Positions 1 through 11,280 of a DNA stretch of 64,000 nucleotides are shown in pieces; the first letter of the stretch is position 1, and the number at the start of each line of letters is the position of its first letter. A program made the position numbers and the translations under genes. The notes beneath the pieces are model-generated. The model was not told where the DNA came from, ran no database searches, and worked only from the letters and a program-made list of their open reading frames with translations. The DNA is from Protopterus annectens (taxonomy: Eukaryota > Chordata > Ceratodontiformes > Protopteridae): NCBI RefSeq assembly GCF_019279795.1, contig NC_056745.1, positions 1,490,621,503-1,490,685,502 on the forward strand, given 5' to 3'.

Positions 1-942
1 GTAGATACAGATTTTTGAGAATGCCATTTTGAATCAGTTCGTGCCAGTGAAGAATTTCAATATGCAATGGAGCAATTTTTTTCTGGTTATCCATGTGCTA
101 TCATAGTAGATGGCATTATTGTAGGAGGCAATGCTAAAGACAAACATAATAGAAACCTCAGGAAAGTTCTAGACCATGCATTTGAAGTCAATCTTAAACT
201 GAATCCTCAGAAATGTAAATTAAAACTGAAAGAATTTACTTATGTAGGTCATTTGTTTACCAGTCCTGGCTTACAGCCAGATCTGTCTAAGCATGCAGCA
301 ATTCTTGAAATGCTATTTTTAGAAAATGTCACATCTTTACAATGCTGTCTTGGTATGGTCAACTATTTGGAAAAGTTCATCCCAGATCTGAGTGAGCTTT
401 CAGCACCATTACATAAGTTAACATGCAAAAATGTAAACTGGTCCTGGATGACACAACACCAAGGAGCATTTGACATTCTAAAGAAGAAAATTGCCAGTCC
501 ACCCACATTGAGATATTATGATGTTCGCAAACCTGAACCTGTAACTCTTTTGTGTGATGGTTTAAAGTATGGTCTTGGCACAGCATGTCTTCAGGAAAGC
601 ATACCAGTAGCCTGTGCATCCAGAACTTTAACTAAAACACAGATGCAGTATGTACAAATAGAGAAAGAGCTTTTGGTAGTAGTGTTTGCATGTTCAAAGT
701 CTAATGATTATATTTATGGCAGACCTATCCAAATACAAATTGATCACCAACCTCTAGTAACAATTTTGAAAAAGCCAATGCATACAGCCCTGGCACACTT
801 GCAACGCATGATGTTAAAACTGAAAAAGTACAATTTTAATATTGTTTATACAAAAGGCAAATATTTATACCTTCCAGATGCTTTGTCAAGAACACTCAGA
901 CAAACAACAGAACAGCATGAAAACGAGAAAGCAGACTTGTAG
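1..942 (+). pseudogene. Ty3/gypsy pol fragment: end of reverse transcriptase plus RNase H
   Basis: The frame from about 19 to 942 encodes the end of an LTR-retrotransposon reverse transcriptase, the connection domain and RNase H. The element continues past the left edge; an in-frame TGA lies at 16-18. Visible RT features are LKLNPQKCK and YVGHLFTSPGLQPD. The catalytic box, normally YVDD, reads IVDG here, so one active-site aspartate is lost. The RNase H part has LLCD, IEKELLVVVFA and the DHQPL block, and the connection ends in PDALSR, typical of Ty3/gypsy. The next pol segment (integrase) follows after 3 bases. In life this polyprotein copies element RNA into cDNA; this copy is defective. Family assignment rests on recognised motifs. 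Confidence 0.88.
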
Positions 943-944
943 TT

Positions 945-2327
945 ATGGACATCAAAAATTGTTTGATGTCATGTCTTGATGAGATTAGAAATCACACAGC
1001 TTCAGAACCAATTCTCCAGAAGCTGAAAAATGTTATCAGTCAAGGATGGCCAGCAAGACAAACCAATTTACCACTTGACATATGGAAGTATTTTCCTTAC
1101 CAAGATGAGCTCATGATGGAAGATGGAATCATCATGAAAGGTCCTAAAGTGGTAATTCCTAAAGCATTACAACAAGAGTTGTCAAAATTTTAAATCATGG
1201 TCGCCCAGGTATTGATTCTACCAAAAGAAGGGCAAGAGATATAGTATTTTGGCTTTCTGTGTCAAAAGATATAGAGAAGGAAACTCTGACATGTTCAATT
1301 TGCAACAGTACTAAACCGCACCAACAAAAAGAACCACTTCAGCTAAACCAGATTCCTGAATTACCATGATCGACAGTTGCTACTGATATTTACCAATGGA
1401 ATGGTCGGCGTTACCTAATGTTAGTAGACTCTTATTCAAATTGGTTTGAAATTGACCTTCTTCCTAACTTAATGTCCATCACAGTCATTACTAGGTTGAA
1501 GAGGCATTTTTCTGTCCATGGTAGTCTGCACAAAGTCATATCTGACAATGGTCCACAGTTTACAAGTCAGCCGTTTAAGAAATTTGCTGAGTCTTGGGAC
1601 TTTGTCCATGTTACTAGTAGTCCAGAGTATCCACAGTCCGATGGATTAGCTGAGCATGCAGTTCAAAGTGCGAAATATTTGTTGGAGAAATCCAGTAGAG
1701 ATGTTACCAATGTTTTTCTTAACTTACTCAATCTCAGAAACATTCCTCAAGATAACTTTCTTGGTTCACCTGCTTAGAGAATAATGTCCAGACAGACAAG
1801 AACAACTTTACCAATCAGTAAATAATTGTTAGTACCAAACGTAAAGAACAACAGAATGGTCAAGGCTCAACTTTTGAAAAACCATCAGTCACAAAAGTTG
1901 TACTACGATAAGTCCAGCAAACATCTCAGACCATTAAGACAAGGTGAGACTGTGAGAATGCAAACATCTTAAGGATATGACTGAGTGCGTATTGTCAAAA
2001 ATCTTTGTGAAGAACTGAGATTGTACATCATACAATCTGAAGGAATGGATTTCAGAAGGAATCAAAGACATATACTTCTAGTCTCTGAACCAGTGACCCA
2101 GCAGATTGCCATGTGCCAGAGACTCTATTTCTCATAGTGACTCTACACTTGCTCGAATTCCAGAGGACAGTGTACTTTCTTCAAGTAATCCTGATGTAAC
2201 CCGTGAAGTACCAGTTGAGAAAGAATCCCCAGAGACTGTCCTTGTTGCTAAACCCAAAGTTTTTTATGTGACCAGATTGGGTAGAATTTCCAGACCCAAT
2301 CCGAAATATACAGCTACTTGGACTTAA
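945..2327 (+). pseudogene. Ty3/gypsy integrase, frameshifted (copy 1)
   Basis: Continuation of the gypsy pol. 945-1193 is an open segment leading into the integrase zinc-binding region. A frameshift near 1190 separates it from the Cys pair (TCSIC, about 1288-1305). The catalytic core is open from 1418 to 1777 and shows MLVDSYSNWFEID, SDNGPQFTS (second Asp) and YPQSDGLAEHAVQ, whose Glu is the third DDE residue. A TAG at 1775-1777 and further stops break the C-terminal part; the last open piece runs 2106-2327. The integrase would insert cDNA into host DNA. All three catalytic acids are still present in this copy, but the reading frame is broken at least twice, so it is a pseudogene. Confidence 0.85.
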
Positions 2328-2415
2328 GTTCTGATTTGTTGTTAAATTTCGATGTGATGTATAGCATGCAGAATGTTATGTTCTCCTATTGCATGTCAAA
2401 CAAATTAAAGAGGGA

Positions 2416-2655
2416 TGATGCAGGTCATTGATTATATTGTGCCTAGTCAGGCACTGTAGCTAGATAACATATACATCACTGAGCACGTGCAAGATCAGTG
2501 CCATTTTGTACAGTCAGCCAGAGTGAATGCAGGCAATAAAGAAGATGCACATGTGAGCGTGTTTGAAGTAATGGGTCAGTCAGTTAACTTGAGTACATGT
2601 TCCAGTTCCAGTTCCTGATGTGTTTAGATACAGTAAATATCTTGAACCCGCTACA
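2416..2655 (+). repeat. Probable 3' LTR of the gypsy element (copy 1)
   Basis: Directly after the pol remains lies a purine-rich tract (AAAGAGGGA, 2408-2415) that looks like a polypurine tract. It is followed by a segment starting TGATGCAGG and ending CCCGCTACA, so it has TG...CA ends. It contains an AATAAA polyadenylation signal near 2536. Length is about 240 bp. No second LTR is visible because the 5' half of the element lies outside the window, so the exact borders are inferred from the terminal dinucleotides only. Confidence 0.6.
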
Positions 2656-4260
2656 AAGTTTTATTGTTGCTTTTGAATACACGAGACAAGCGACAGGTAT
2701 ACCCTCCAATGGAGGTACAGATGGTCCAGTTTATTGAGGGGGTAATATAAGTCTCCCAATACAATGGTATTGTTAATGTGTAGTTCATCAGAATATAATG
2801 GAATTCTTGTTAATGAGGAGTTCATTGAGTACACTGAGGAATCATGCACAATCCTGTAACAGTCTATAGGCTGATAGTTTGGTCTGTTTAGGTTAATCTG
2901 ACATTCTGTGAGTTCAGTTCATGGCTGTCTACAAATCTATCTGGAGGTTATAATGTCTCTGACAAATATAGAAATACCATTGCAGTTGTCATCAGGCCTG
3001 GAAGCATGCTAGGTACAAAACCCAGGAAATGGGAGAATGTGCATTTAAACCAAGTCATAGTAATTACACAGCCATGGATGTGTTCCAAATAGCAAAGAGC
3101 CAAAAGATTGGGCAATTTGTTGTTAAAACGTCTGGCATTATGGAGAGCCATTTTAATGTGATTTTTGGGTTAGATATGCTTGCTATGTTGGAATATCTGT
3201 TAACTGGACTTTGCCTAAAAAGGTACTATGGGGTCAGGAAAGATGTTTACCAGTATCCAAAAGCCTTGGAATGAGAGGTGTAGGGCATTCTTTGCAAAGC
3301 AAGTTGGAATTTCTGGCATTTTATCCCATGCTGGCACATATTGGATTCCCCTGGAATAACAACAGCTATTTACCCACTTGTGGAAGCCAATTATATTTGC
3401 TTATTGAAGAAGGAAGGATTCCACTTAGAACCAGTGTCTTGCCCATATTTGTCACATGCATGGAAAGTTCTGATATGTCTCTGAGAGTGTCGCACAGGGT
3501 TTTTCTCTGCAAGTCATTCAGTCCCACATGAACCAACGCCATGTCATAGTCATATTTGTCAGGTGTGAAGGTCTTCAGAATCCTAATGATGTCAGAGATC
3601 CTGGCACCTAAAAGGCAACTCACCGTGACCCTATCCTTGTCCAGCCCTGTGAATGGAGCATCTGTATGCCTAACTAGAGAGTATATTAGGTGACCCTATC
3701 CTTGTCCAGCCCTGTGAATGGAGCATCTGTATGCCTAACTAGAGAGTATATTAGGGTGACCCTATCCTTGTCCAGCCCTGTGAATGGGGAGTATATTAGG
3801 TGAATATCATTTCAGGGCCAGATCATTCACATTGCTGTAGCCGAAGGGCACAGTGGAGATGGAACAGTCAGCATCAGAACAACAGCCAAGACAGAGGTGG
3901 GCCCAATACATTGCAGCACTGGCATCTGGTCCCCAACCATGTGCCATAATACAGACAACTCAGAATAAAATGATGCATGCAGTATTACACCAGAGCTAAG
4001 CAGGATAGTGCATGGACTGTCAACCCTGTCCATCAGACATCACCATGCTACACAGATTAGGCAGTTTGCAGGGTGCAGTCACCATCACATGCACAGGTGG
4101 GGAGGACACAGTGACAGGTGGCTGTAACACCAGGACACTGGGTGAGTTTATGGAAGGTTAACACATCAGCCAGATAATCTGGAAGGTTCTGGGGAGTCAG
4201 GAAGTTCATCCTCCAGTAGCAGATTTGGGCTGTTATGGTGTAGCTATTGCCACAATCCAC
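2656..4260 (-). pseudogene. Older CR1-type LINE: ORF1 esterase and endonuclease remains (copy 1)
   Basis: Read on the minus strand, the order matches CR1: ORF1, then the start of ORF2. An SGNH/GDSL-type esterase piece is readable at 3366-3623 (CLLGARISDI, DYDMALVHVGLNDL). Endonuclease pieces follow at 2661-3010 (DDNCNGISIFVRDIITSR and a GDLYYP block equivalent to GDFNYP). 3801-4260 is probably the N-terminal part of ORF1, but similarity there is weak. Many stops and frameshifts mark it as old. It differs clearly from the younger CR1 copies elsewhere in the window, so it belongs to a second CR1 lineage or subfamily. Confidence 0.6.
3625..3800 (-). repeat. 65-bp tandem triplication inside CR1 ORF1 (copy 1)
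   Basis: A unit of 65-66 bp starting GTGACCCTATCC occurs at 3625, 3690 and 3756, the third copy carrying an internal deletion. It corresponds on the minus strand to the ORF1 segment just upstream of the CLLGARI motif, so this is a local expansion of coding-derived sequence. Confidence 0.85.
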
Positions 4261-4295
4261 AGCGTTGGCTTGCAAGTGTCAGGGGTAGAACTATG

Positions 4296-4700
4296 GGGTT
4301 GCAAATGACTGGGTCCTATCCTGTTTGGTATCTACTTCTCTGAAGTACAGGCTAACACAGAAGGCCTTTGGCTAACAAAGTTTGCAGATGACTGCAAACT
4401 AGGAGCCATAACTGAAACTCCTAATGATGCAGACATACTACAAAAGGGCCTCACTGAGACAGATGCCTGGTGTCAAAGCCATGGCCTCAAGCTCAGTGTC
4501 AAAAAGTGTATTGTCATCCCCTTTGGTAAAAACTCTTACCCATGAACTATCACCGAAAGTGTGATAAGAGACCTTGGGATACAGGTGGACAGTAGTCTCT
4601 CCTTTGATAATCACATTGCACAGTGGTCAGGAAATCCTTCTATGTGGCTCACCTCATCACAAAAGGTTTCTCATCCAGGAAAAAAGAGGTCATTGTTCCC
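4296..4700 (+). pseudogene. CR1 reverse transcriptase fragment (copy 1, 3'-truncated)
   Basis: Plus-strand CR1 RT from just before the catalytic box (FGIYFSEVQANTEGLW, KFADDCKLGA) to KGFSSRKKEVI-like sequence. The FADD box is intact, but a deletion near 4540 (after GKNSYP) shifts the frame. It ends abruptly at 4700 where an inverted CR1 5' end begins. The parallel copy at 10263 continues to the natural CR1 3' end, showing that this one was truncated by rearrangement. Confidence 0.85.
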
Positions 4701-5333
4701 TCTCATCAAAACCACACCAGCGTGGACAATGACTGAGTCGTACTTGTACCTGCTGTTGAGAGACCTGAGTGCTTGCGTTATGTGACGGATTCTAGCGCCC
4801 GACAGGCAGCTTACTGTGACCTTCTCCTTACTCAATCTGGTGAGCGGGACGTCAGTGTGTCTGACTATGGAGTCACCAATGACGAGTGTGTCTGGCATTG
4901 TGTTTGGCCTTAAGGGCTGTGACTGTTTGGCACACTGACTATGTGGTCTATGTGTTGCATGTGTTTTGTCTTGAGGTGGCAGTTGTTTGGGTGTCTGCTT
5001 TGGTGGCCTCTGCTGTTTTGGTAGATTTTTGATCAGAGCCTCCGAGTATGTCTTTGTGTGTTTATGTGTATGATTTGAAGTTGTGATGGTACTATGTGAG
5101 ACTGGGTTTGTGGTGTGTGTGGTTACCTTCTCCTCCTGTCTGGTCTTGCCAGTCCTATGTTGAGAGAGCTCAGCCTCCAGTTTGGCTGTATAGTTGAATC
5201 TCTCGCATGTATTTGTGTTTTGTGGGAGGAGGAGAGGGTTGTCTGTGTACATGAGGCAATTGTAACATTGCCTCAATATTCCCAGATTCACCAGCTGAGC
5301 AGGAGAGGACACTAGCAACTGATCCCTCGACAT
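4701..5333 (-). pseudogene. CR1 ORF1, N-terminal zinc-finger and esterase start, truncated
   Basis: Minus-strand frame opening at an ATG (5331-5333, MSRDQLLVSS). Near residues 20-50 is a Cys-rich segment (LGILRQCYNCLMYTDN) like the PHD-like finger reported for CR1 ORF1. A proline/lysine-rich linker follows, then the start of an SGNH/GDSL esterase: TLVIGDSIVRH (nucleophile Ser in GDS), VSCLSGARI and YDSVIVH. The frame runs out at the breakpoint near 4701, before the Asp/His block (DGLHL) seen in other copies. The protein would act in the LINE RNP. The GDSI motif is unmutated here, unlike two other copies in the window. Confidence 0.82.
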
Positions 5334-6375
5334 GCTAGAAGGAATAGACAAAAACTTTAAAAAGACTCCGGGGGTGTGGGTGATCAAGAAGGGGGTTTTT
5401 AGGCTGGTGGGGTACTAAGTATAATAAAAGTGCTATATCACAGTAAAAAAGTACTTTAGGAGCAAGTGCTAGGCTTTACAGATAGAGAATAGTCTACTTA
5501 GGAATTAAGTAGTGCTGAACTTTTTAGATGTAGAATACGCTGGTTTGATCGGCAGTACAGTTCAAGGAAGGCTGTTTAAAGGGAAAATTTGAAGAGTGGA
5601 CTTTAGGTAGCCCGAATAGTTTAACCTTGATTAACCACCGCTGCTCTTGTGTGCACCTGTGGCAACTCCGCGCTAAATCGCGCTAAAGCGTGCTTTATAG
5701 CAGGGGGCTGGAAAATGCAGGAAATGACCCAAAATGGCCAATGAATTACCAGTTACTGTTTCAAACCACTCCTCTGAGGACAAACAGGCAGCTCAGTACT
5801 CCCCACTCTCACTGGTGAGTAAAGAAACTTCCCTCTGGCCACACAAGAAAATGGAGGATCACAGGAACCAAATACAAAGCCCAGGGATCAGCAAAATCTG
5901 ATCACTGGAACAACTAGCTAGGAAAGTTAGGAAAGCAGAAGTATTTTTTTGTTTTTTTTTTACACACACAGACAGAAAATACAGTAAATGCTTGGTTTTT
6001 CGACTAAATGCTATCAAAGGCTAGTACACTTGAGTGTATTAGCCTGTTGGTTAACTTATAAGCAAAACTTAAGCTAAGAAGTGCAGTCAACAAATTAAGC
6101 TCAGAAAAACAGAGAAAACAGGTAATATCACAGTAATATAAGCAAAAACAGTGGTCGAAATGCACAAAAGGTCGAAAAGAGCAATAAAAATCTTTAAAAA
6201 ATACTTAGAATCAGGAAAGCCGCTTTTTCTGCTCTCTGCTGCTCTAGGAACTCTGCAGGGGACCACGAGGAGCTATGCTGAGTTCTCTATTGCCAGAAAA
6301 GCCCGCCAAAGCGTGCTTTATAGCAGGGGGCTGGAAAATGCAGGAAATTACCCAAAATGGCCAATGAATTACCAG
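5334..6375 (-). promoter_or_regulatory. CR1 5' untranslated/promoter region with repeated monomer, 5'-truncated
   Basis: Non-coding sequence upstream of the minus-strand CR1 ORF1. A block starting AAAGCGTGCTTTATAGCAGG occurs at about 5691 and again at 6308, so the region contains monomer repeats (period about 620 bp here). It is homologous to the 5' region of the minus-strand CR1 at 35.3-36.4 kb. The second monomer is cut at 6375 and joined to gypsy sequence through a short TTAC microhomology. Confidence 0.65.
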
Positions 6376-6909
6376 TTACATAAGTTAACATGCAAAAATG
6401 TAAACTGGTCCTGGATGACACAACACCAAAGAGCATTTGACATTCTAAAGAAGAAAATTGCCAGTCCACCCACATTGAGATATTATGATGTTCGCAAACC
6501 TGAACCTGTAACTCTTTTGTGTGATGATTTAAAGTATGGTCTTGGCACAGCATGTCTTCAGGAAAGCATACCAGTAGCCTGTGCATCCAGAACTTTAACT
6601 AAAACACAGATGCAGTATGTACAAATAGAGAAAGAGCTTTTGGTAGTAGTGTTTGCATGTTCAAAGTCTAATGATTATATTTATGGCAGACCTATCCAAA
6701 TACAAACTGATCACCAACCTCTAGTAACAATTTTGAAAAAGCCAATGCATACAGCCCTGGCACACTTGCAACGCATGATGTTAAAACTGAAAAAGTACAA
6801 TTTTAATATTGTTTATACAAAAGGCAAATATTTATACCTTCCAGATGCTTTGTCAAGAGCACTCAGACAAACAACAGAACAGCATGAAAACGAGAAAGCA
6901 GACTTGTAG
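6376..6909 (+). pseudogene. Ty3/gypsy connection/RNase H fragment (copy 2)
   Basis: Second copy of the gypsy RNase H region (LLCDDLKYGLG, IEKELLVVVFA, TDHQPL, PDALSR). RT sequence upstream is missing because the duplication starts inside pol. The reading frame is open backwards across the junction into CR1 5'UTR sequence to an ATG at 6160, giving a chance fusion frame of 250 codons; nothing suggests it is used. Two substitutions (G to D after LLCD, I to T in TDH) bring this copy closer to the usual gypsy motif than copy 1. Confidence 0.85.
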
Positions 6910-6911
6910 TT

Positions 6912-8294
6912 ATGGACATCAAAAATTGTTTGATGTCATGTCTTGATGAGATTAGAAATCACACGGCTTCAGAACCAATTCTCCAGAAGCTGAAAAATGT
7001 TATCAGTCAAGGATGGCCAGCAAGACAAACCAATTTACCACTTGACATATGGAAGTATTTTCCTTACCAAGATGAGCTCATGATGGAAGATGGAATCATC
7101 ATGAAAAGTCCTAAAGTGGTAATTCCTAAAGCATTACAACAAGAGTTGTCAAAATTTTAAATCGTGGTCGCCCAGGTATTGATTCTACCAAAAGAAGGGC
7201 AAGAGACATAGTATTTTGGCTTTCTCTGTCAAAAGATATAGAGAAGGAAACTCTGACTTGTTCAATTTGCAACAGTACTAAACCGCACCAACAAAAAGAA
7301 CCACTTCAGCTAAACCAGATTCCTGAATTACCATGATCGACAGTTGCTACAGATATTTACCAATGGAATGGTTGGCGTTATCTAATGTTAGTAGACTCTT
7401 ATTCAAATTGGTTTGAAATTGACCTTCTTCCTAACTTAATGTCCATCACAGTCATTACTAGGTTGAAGAGACATTTTTCTGTCCATGGTAGTCTGCACAA
7501 AGTCATATCTGACAATGGTCCACAGTTTACAAGTCAGCCGTTTAAGAAATTTGCTGAGTCTTGGGACTTTGTCCATGTTACTAGTAGTACAGAGTATCCA
7601 CAGTCCAATGGATTAGCTAAGCATGCAGTTCAAAGTGCGAAATATTTGTTGGAGAAATCCAGTAGAGATGTTACCAATGTTTTTCTTAACTTACTCAATC
7701 TCAGAAACATTCCTCAAGATAACTTTCTTGGTTCACCTGCTTAGAGAATAATGTCCAGACAGACAAGAACAACTTTACCAATCAGTAAATAATTGTTAGT
7801 ACCAAACGTAAAGAACAACAGAATGGTCAAGGCTCAACTTTTGAAAAACCATCAGTCACAAAAGTTGTACTACGATAAGTCCAGCAAACCTCTCAGACCA
7901 TTAAGACAAGGTGAGACTGTGAGAATGCAAACATCTTAAGGATATGACTGAGTGCGTATTGTCAAAAATCTTTGTGAAGAACTGAGATTGTACATCATAC
8001 AATCTGAAGGAATGGATTTCAGAAGGAATCAACGACATATACTTCTAGTCTCTGAACCAGTGACCCAGCAGATTGCCATGTGCCAGAGACTCTATTTCTC
8101 ATAGTGACTCTACACTTGCTCGAATTCTAGAGGACAGTGTACTTTCTTCAAGTAATCCTGATGTAACCCCTGAAGTACCAGTTGAGAAAGAATCCCCAGA
8201 GACTGTCCTTGTTGCTAAACCCAAAGTTTTTTATGTGACCAGATTGGGTAGAATTTCCAGACCCAATCCGAAATATACAGCTACTTGGACTTAA
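6912..8294 (+). pseudogene. Ty3/gypsy integrase, frameshifted (copy 2)
   Basis: Copy 2 of the integrase, with the same frameshift near 7157 and the same stop at 7742-7744 as copy 1, so these lesions predate the duplication. The core 7385-7744 differs at three residues. One of them (GAG to AAG, in GLAKHAVQ) replaces the catalytic Glu of the DDE triad by Lys, so this copy lost the active site after, or independently of, copy 1. The C-terminal remnant is 8073-8294. Confidence 0.85.
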
Positions 8295-8382
8295 GTTCTG
8301 ATTTGTTGTTAAATTTTGATGTGATGTATAGCATGCAGAATGTTATGTTCTCCTATTGCATGTCAAACAAATTAAAGAGGGA

Positions 8383-8622
8383 GGATGCAGGTCATTGAGT
8401 ATATTGTGCCTAGTCAGGCACTGTAGCTAGATAACATATACATCACTGAGCACGTGCAAGATCAGTGCCATTTTGTACAGTCAGCCAGAGTGAATGCAGG
8501 CAATAAAGAAGATGCACATGTGAGCGTGTTTGAAGTAATGGGTCAGTCAGTTAACTTGAGTACATGTTCCAGTTCCAGTTCCTGATGTGTTTAGATACAG
8601 TAAATATCTTGAACCCGCTACA
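8383..8622 (+). repeat. Probable gypsy 3' LTR (copy 2)
   Basis: Copy of the LTR-like segment at 2416-2655, with TG...CA ends, an AATAAA signal near 8503 and the same preceding purine tract. Because it was carried by a segmental duplication it is not an independent insertion. Confidence 0.58.
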
Positions 8623-10227
8623 AAGTTTTATTGTTGCTTTTGAATACACGAGACAAGCGACAGGTATACCCTCCAATGGAGGTACAGATGGTCCAGTTTA
8701 TTGAGGGGGTAATATAAGTCTCCCAATACAATGGTATTGTTAATGTGTAGTTCATCAGAATATAATGGAATTCTTGTTAATGAGGAGTTCATTGAGTACA
8801 CTGAGGAATCATGCACAATCCTGTAACAGTCTATAGGCTGATAGTTTGGTCTGTTTAGGTTAATCTGACATTCTGTGAGTTCAGTTCATGGCTGTCTACA
8901 AATCTATCTGGAGGTTATAATGTCTCTGACAAATATAGAAATACCATTGCAGTTGTCATCAGGCCTGAAAGCATGCTAGGAACAAAACCCAGGAAATGGG
9001 AGAATGTGCATTTAAACCAAGTCATAGTAATTACACAGCCATGGATGTGTTCCAAATGGCAAAGAGCCAAAAGATTGGGCAATTTGTTGTTAAAACGTCT
9101 GGCATTATGGAGAGCCATTTTAATGTGATTTTTGGGTTAGATATGCTTGTTATGTTGGAATATCTGTTAACTGGACTTTGCCTAAAAAGGTACTATGGGG
9201 TCAGGAAAGATGTTTACCAGTATCCAAAAGCCTTGGAATGAGAGGTGTAGGGCATTCTTTGCAAAGCAAGTTGGAATTTCTGGCATTTTATCCCATGCTG
9301 GCACATATTGGATTCCCCTGGAATAACAACAGCTATTTACCCACTTGTGGAAGCCAATTATATTTGCTTATTGAAGAAGGAAGGATTCCACTTAGAACCA
9401 GTGTCTTGCCCATATTTGTCACATGCATGGAGAGTTCTGATATGTCTCTGAGAGTGTCGCACAGGGTTTTTCTCTGCAAGTCATTCAGTCCCACATGAAC
9501 CAACGCCATGTCATAGTCATATTTGTCAGGTGTGAAGGTCTTCAGAATCCTAATGATGTCAGAGATCCTGGCACCTAAAAGGCAACTCACCGTGACCCTA
9601 TCCTTGTCCAGCCCTGTGAATGGAGCATCTGTATGCCTAACTAGAGAGTATATTAGGTGACCCTATCCTTGTCCAGCCCTGTGAATGGAGCATCTGTATG
9701 CCTAACTAGAGAGTATATTAGGGTGACCCTATCCTTGTCCAGCCCTGTGAATGGGGAGTATATTAGGTGAATATCATTTCAGGGCCAGATCATTCACATT
9801 GCAGTAGCCGAAGGGCACAGTGGAGATGGAACAGTCAGCATCAGAACAACAGCCAAGACAGAGGTGGGCCCAATACATTGCAGCACTGGCATCTGGTCCC
9901 CAACCATGTGCCATAATACAGACAACTCAGAATAAAATGATGCATGCAGTATTACACCAGAGCTAAGCAGGATAGTGCATGGACTGTCAACCCTGTCCAT
10001 CAGACATCACCATGCTACACAGATTAGGCAGTTTGCAGGGTGCAGTCACCATCACATGCACAGGTGGGGAGGACACAGTGACAGGTGGCTGTAACACCAG
10101 GACACTGGGTGAGTTTATGGAAGGTTAACACATCAGCCAGATAATCTGGAAGGTTCTGGGGAGTCAGGAAGTTCATCCTCCAGTAGCAGATTTGGGCTGT
10201 TATGGTGTAACTATTGCCACAATCCAC
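8623..10227 (-). pseudogene. Older CR1-type LINE: ORF1 esterase and endonuclease remains (copy 2)
   Basis: Duplicate of 2656-4260 with the same order on the minus strand: probable ORF1 N-terminus (about 9770-10227), esterase piece (9333-9590, VHVGLNDL) and endonuclease pieces (8628-8980). It shares the stops of copy 1, so decay occurred before duplication. Confidence 0.6.
9592..9767 (-). repeat. 65-bp tandem triplication inside CR1 ORF1 (copy 2)
   Basis: Same three-copy 65/66-bp array as at 3625-3800, including the internally deleted third unit, showing the expansion predates the 4.29-kb duplication. Confidence 0.85.
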
Positions 10228-10262
10228 AGCGTTGGCTTGCAAGTGTCAGGGGTAGAACTATG

Positions 10263-11280
10263 GGGTTGCAAATGACTGGGTCCTATCCTGTTTGTTATCT
10301 ACTTCTCTGAAGTACAGGCTAACACAGAAGGCATTTGGCTAACAAAGTTTGCAGATGACTGCAAACTAGGAGCCATAACTGAAACTCCTAACGATGCGGA
10401 CATACTACAAAAGGGCCTCACTGAGGCAGATGCCTGCTGTCAAAGCCATGGCCTCAAGCTCAGTGTCAAAAAGTGTATTGTCATCCCCTTTGGTAAAAAC
10501 TCTTACCCATGAACTATCACCGAAAGTGTGATAAGAGACCTTGGGACACAGGTGGACAGTAGTCTCTCCTTTGATAATCACATTGCACAGTGGTCAGGAA
10601 ATCCTTCTATGTGGCTCACCTCATCACAAAAGGTTTCTCATCCAGGAAAAAAGAGGTCATTGTTCCCCTCTACTCGTCACTCATTAGACCCATTATAGAG
10701 CACAACGCCCCTTTTGGTATGTGCCTCACAAGACATCTACAACAACTGGAAAGGCCACAGAAATACCTCACAAAGAGGATTACTGGCCTCAAATAGATGC
10801 CCTATGCAGACTGATTCAAAAAACTCCAGCTTTACTCCATTGCATATCACCTATTCAGAGGCGATCTCTGCCTAACATACAAAGCTATGTCAAACACAGA
10901 GCTGTTAGACATGCTCCACTTAAACAAATCCCAATCCCTCTGACCTACACACTCTAGGGACCTAAACCTTGTCACCGCAATAAACAGAACATGCTGGAGG
11001 GATAGATTCCTGCCCCAGAGACTTCCCATACTCTGGAACAGACTACCTATCTATGTCAAACAGAGCTCCTCATTAGCACTCTTCAAGAAAAATCTTGATG
11101 ATTGGATGGGAAATAGGAAATTCACCCCAGGAATCACTTCTGTGGCTCTGCTCGACATGGGCACAGGAAAATAATTTTCTTGGGTGGCAAAAGCCAGGGT
11201 ACCTTTTTGGCTAGGCTTATATAGGCTCTAGGGCTAATAGCCTAGTACCTACCTATGAACCTAGGAACCTATGAACTATC
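10263..11280 (+). mobile_element. CR1 3' fragment: RT catalytic region to natural 3' end
   Basis: RT begins at the segment before the catalytic box (KFADDCKLGA intact at about 10346-10375). It continues through the thumb and C-terminal region (LQQLERPQKYLTKRI) to DRFLPQRLPILWNRLPIYVK-like sequence near 11050 and the 3' UTR. The element ends with the CR1 signature GCCTAGTACCTACCTATGAA and 8-bp-type CCTATGAA repeats near 11275. Frameshifts near 10510 and 10800 disable it. The first 405 bp are shared with 4296-4700. Confidence 0.85.

Larger units (their letters stand above)
409..4700. repeat. 4.29-kb direct duplication, copy 1
   Basis: Every landmark between 409 and 4700 (RNase H, integrase, LTR, older CR1, tandem triplication, CR1 RT) recurs exactly 5967 bp downstream without net indels. 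A hand comparison of 0.8 kb gave about 1 percent mismatches, mostly transitions. The copies bracket an inverted CR1 5' end at 4701-6375. Confidence 0.93.
6376..10667. repeat. 4.29-kb direct duplication, copy 2
   Basis: Partner of 409-4700. Its left edge is joined to a CR1 5'UTR monomer at a TTAC microhomology. On the right it continues uninterrupted into the natural 3' end of the CR1 fragment, so copy 2 preserves the original arrangement on that side. Confidence 0.93.

Noticed and set aside
4296..6375. Twin-priming inversion of a single CR1 insertion
   Set aside because: Twin priming would place the inverted 5' part before the 3' part. Here the truncated 3' part precedes an inverted 5' part, and the 3' part also belongs to a duplicated segment, so rearrangement fits better.
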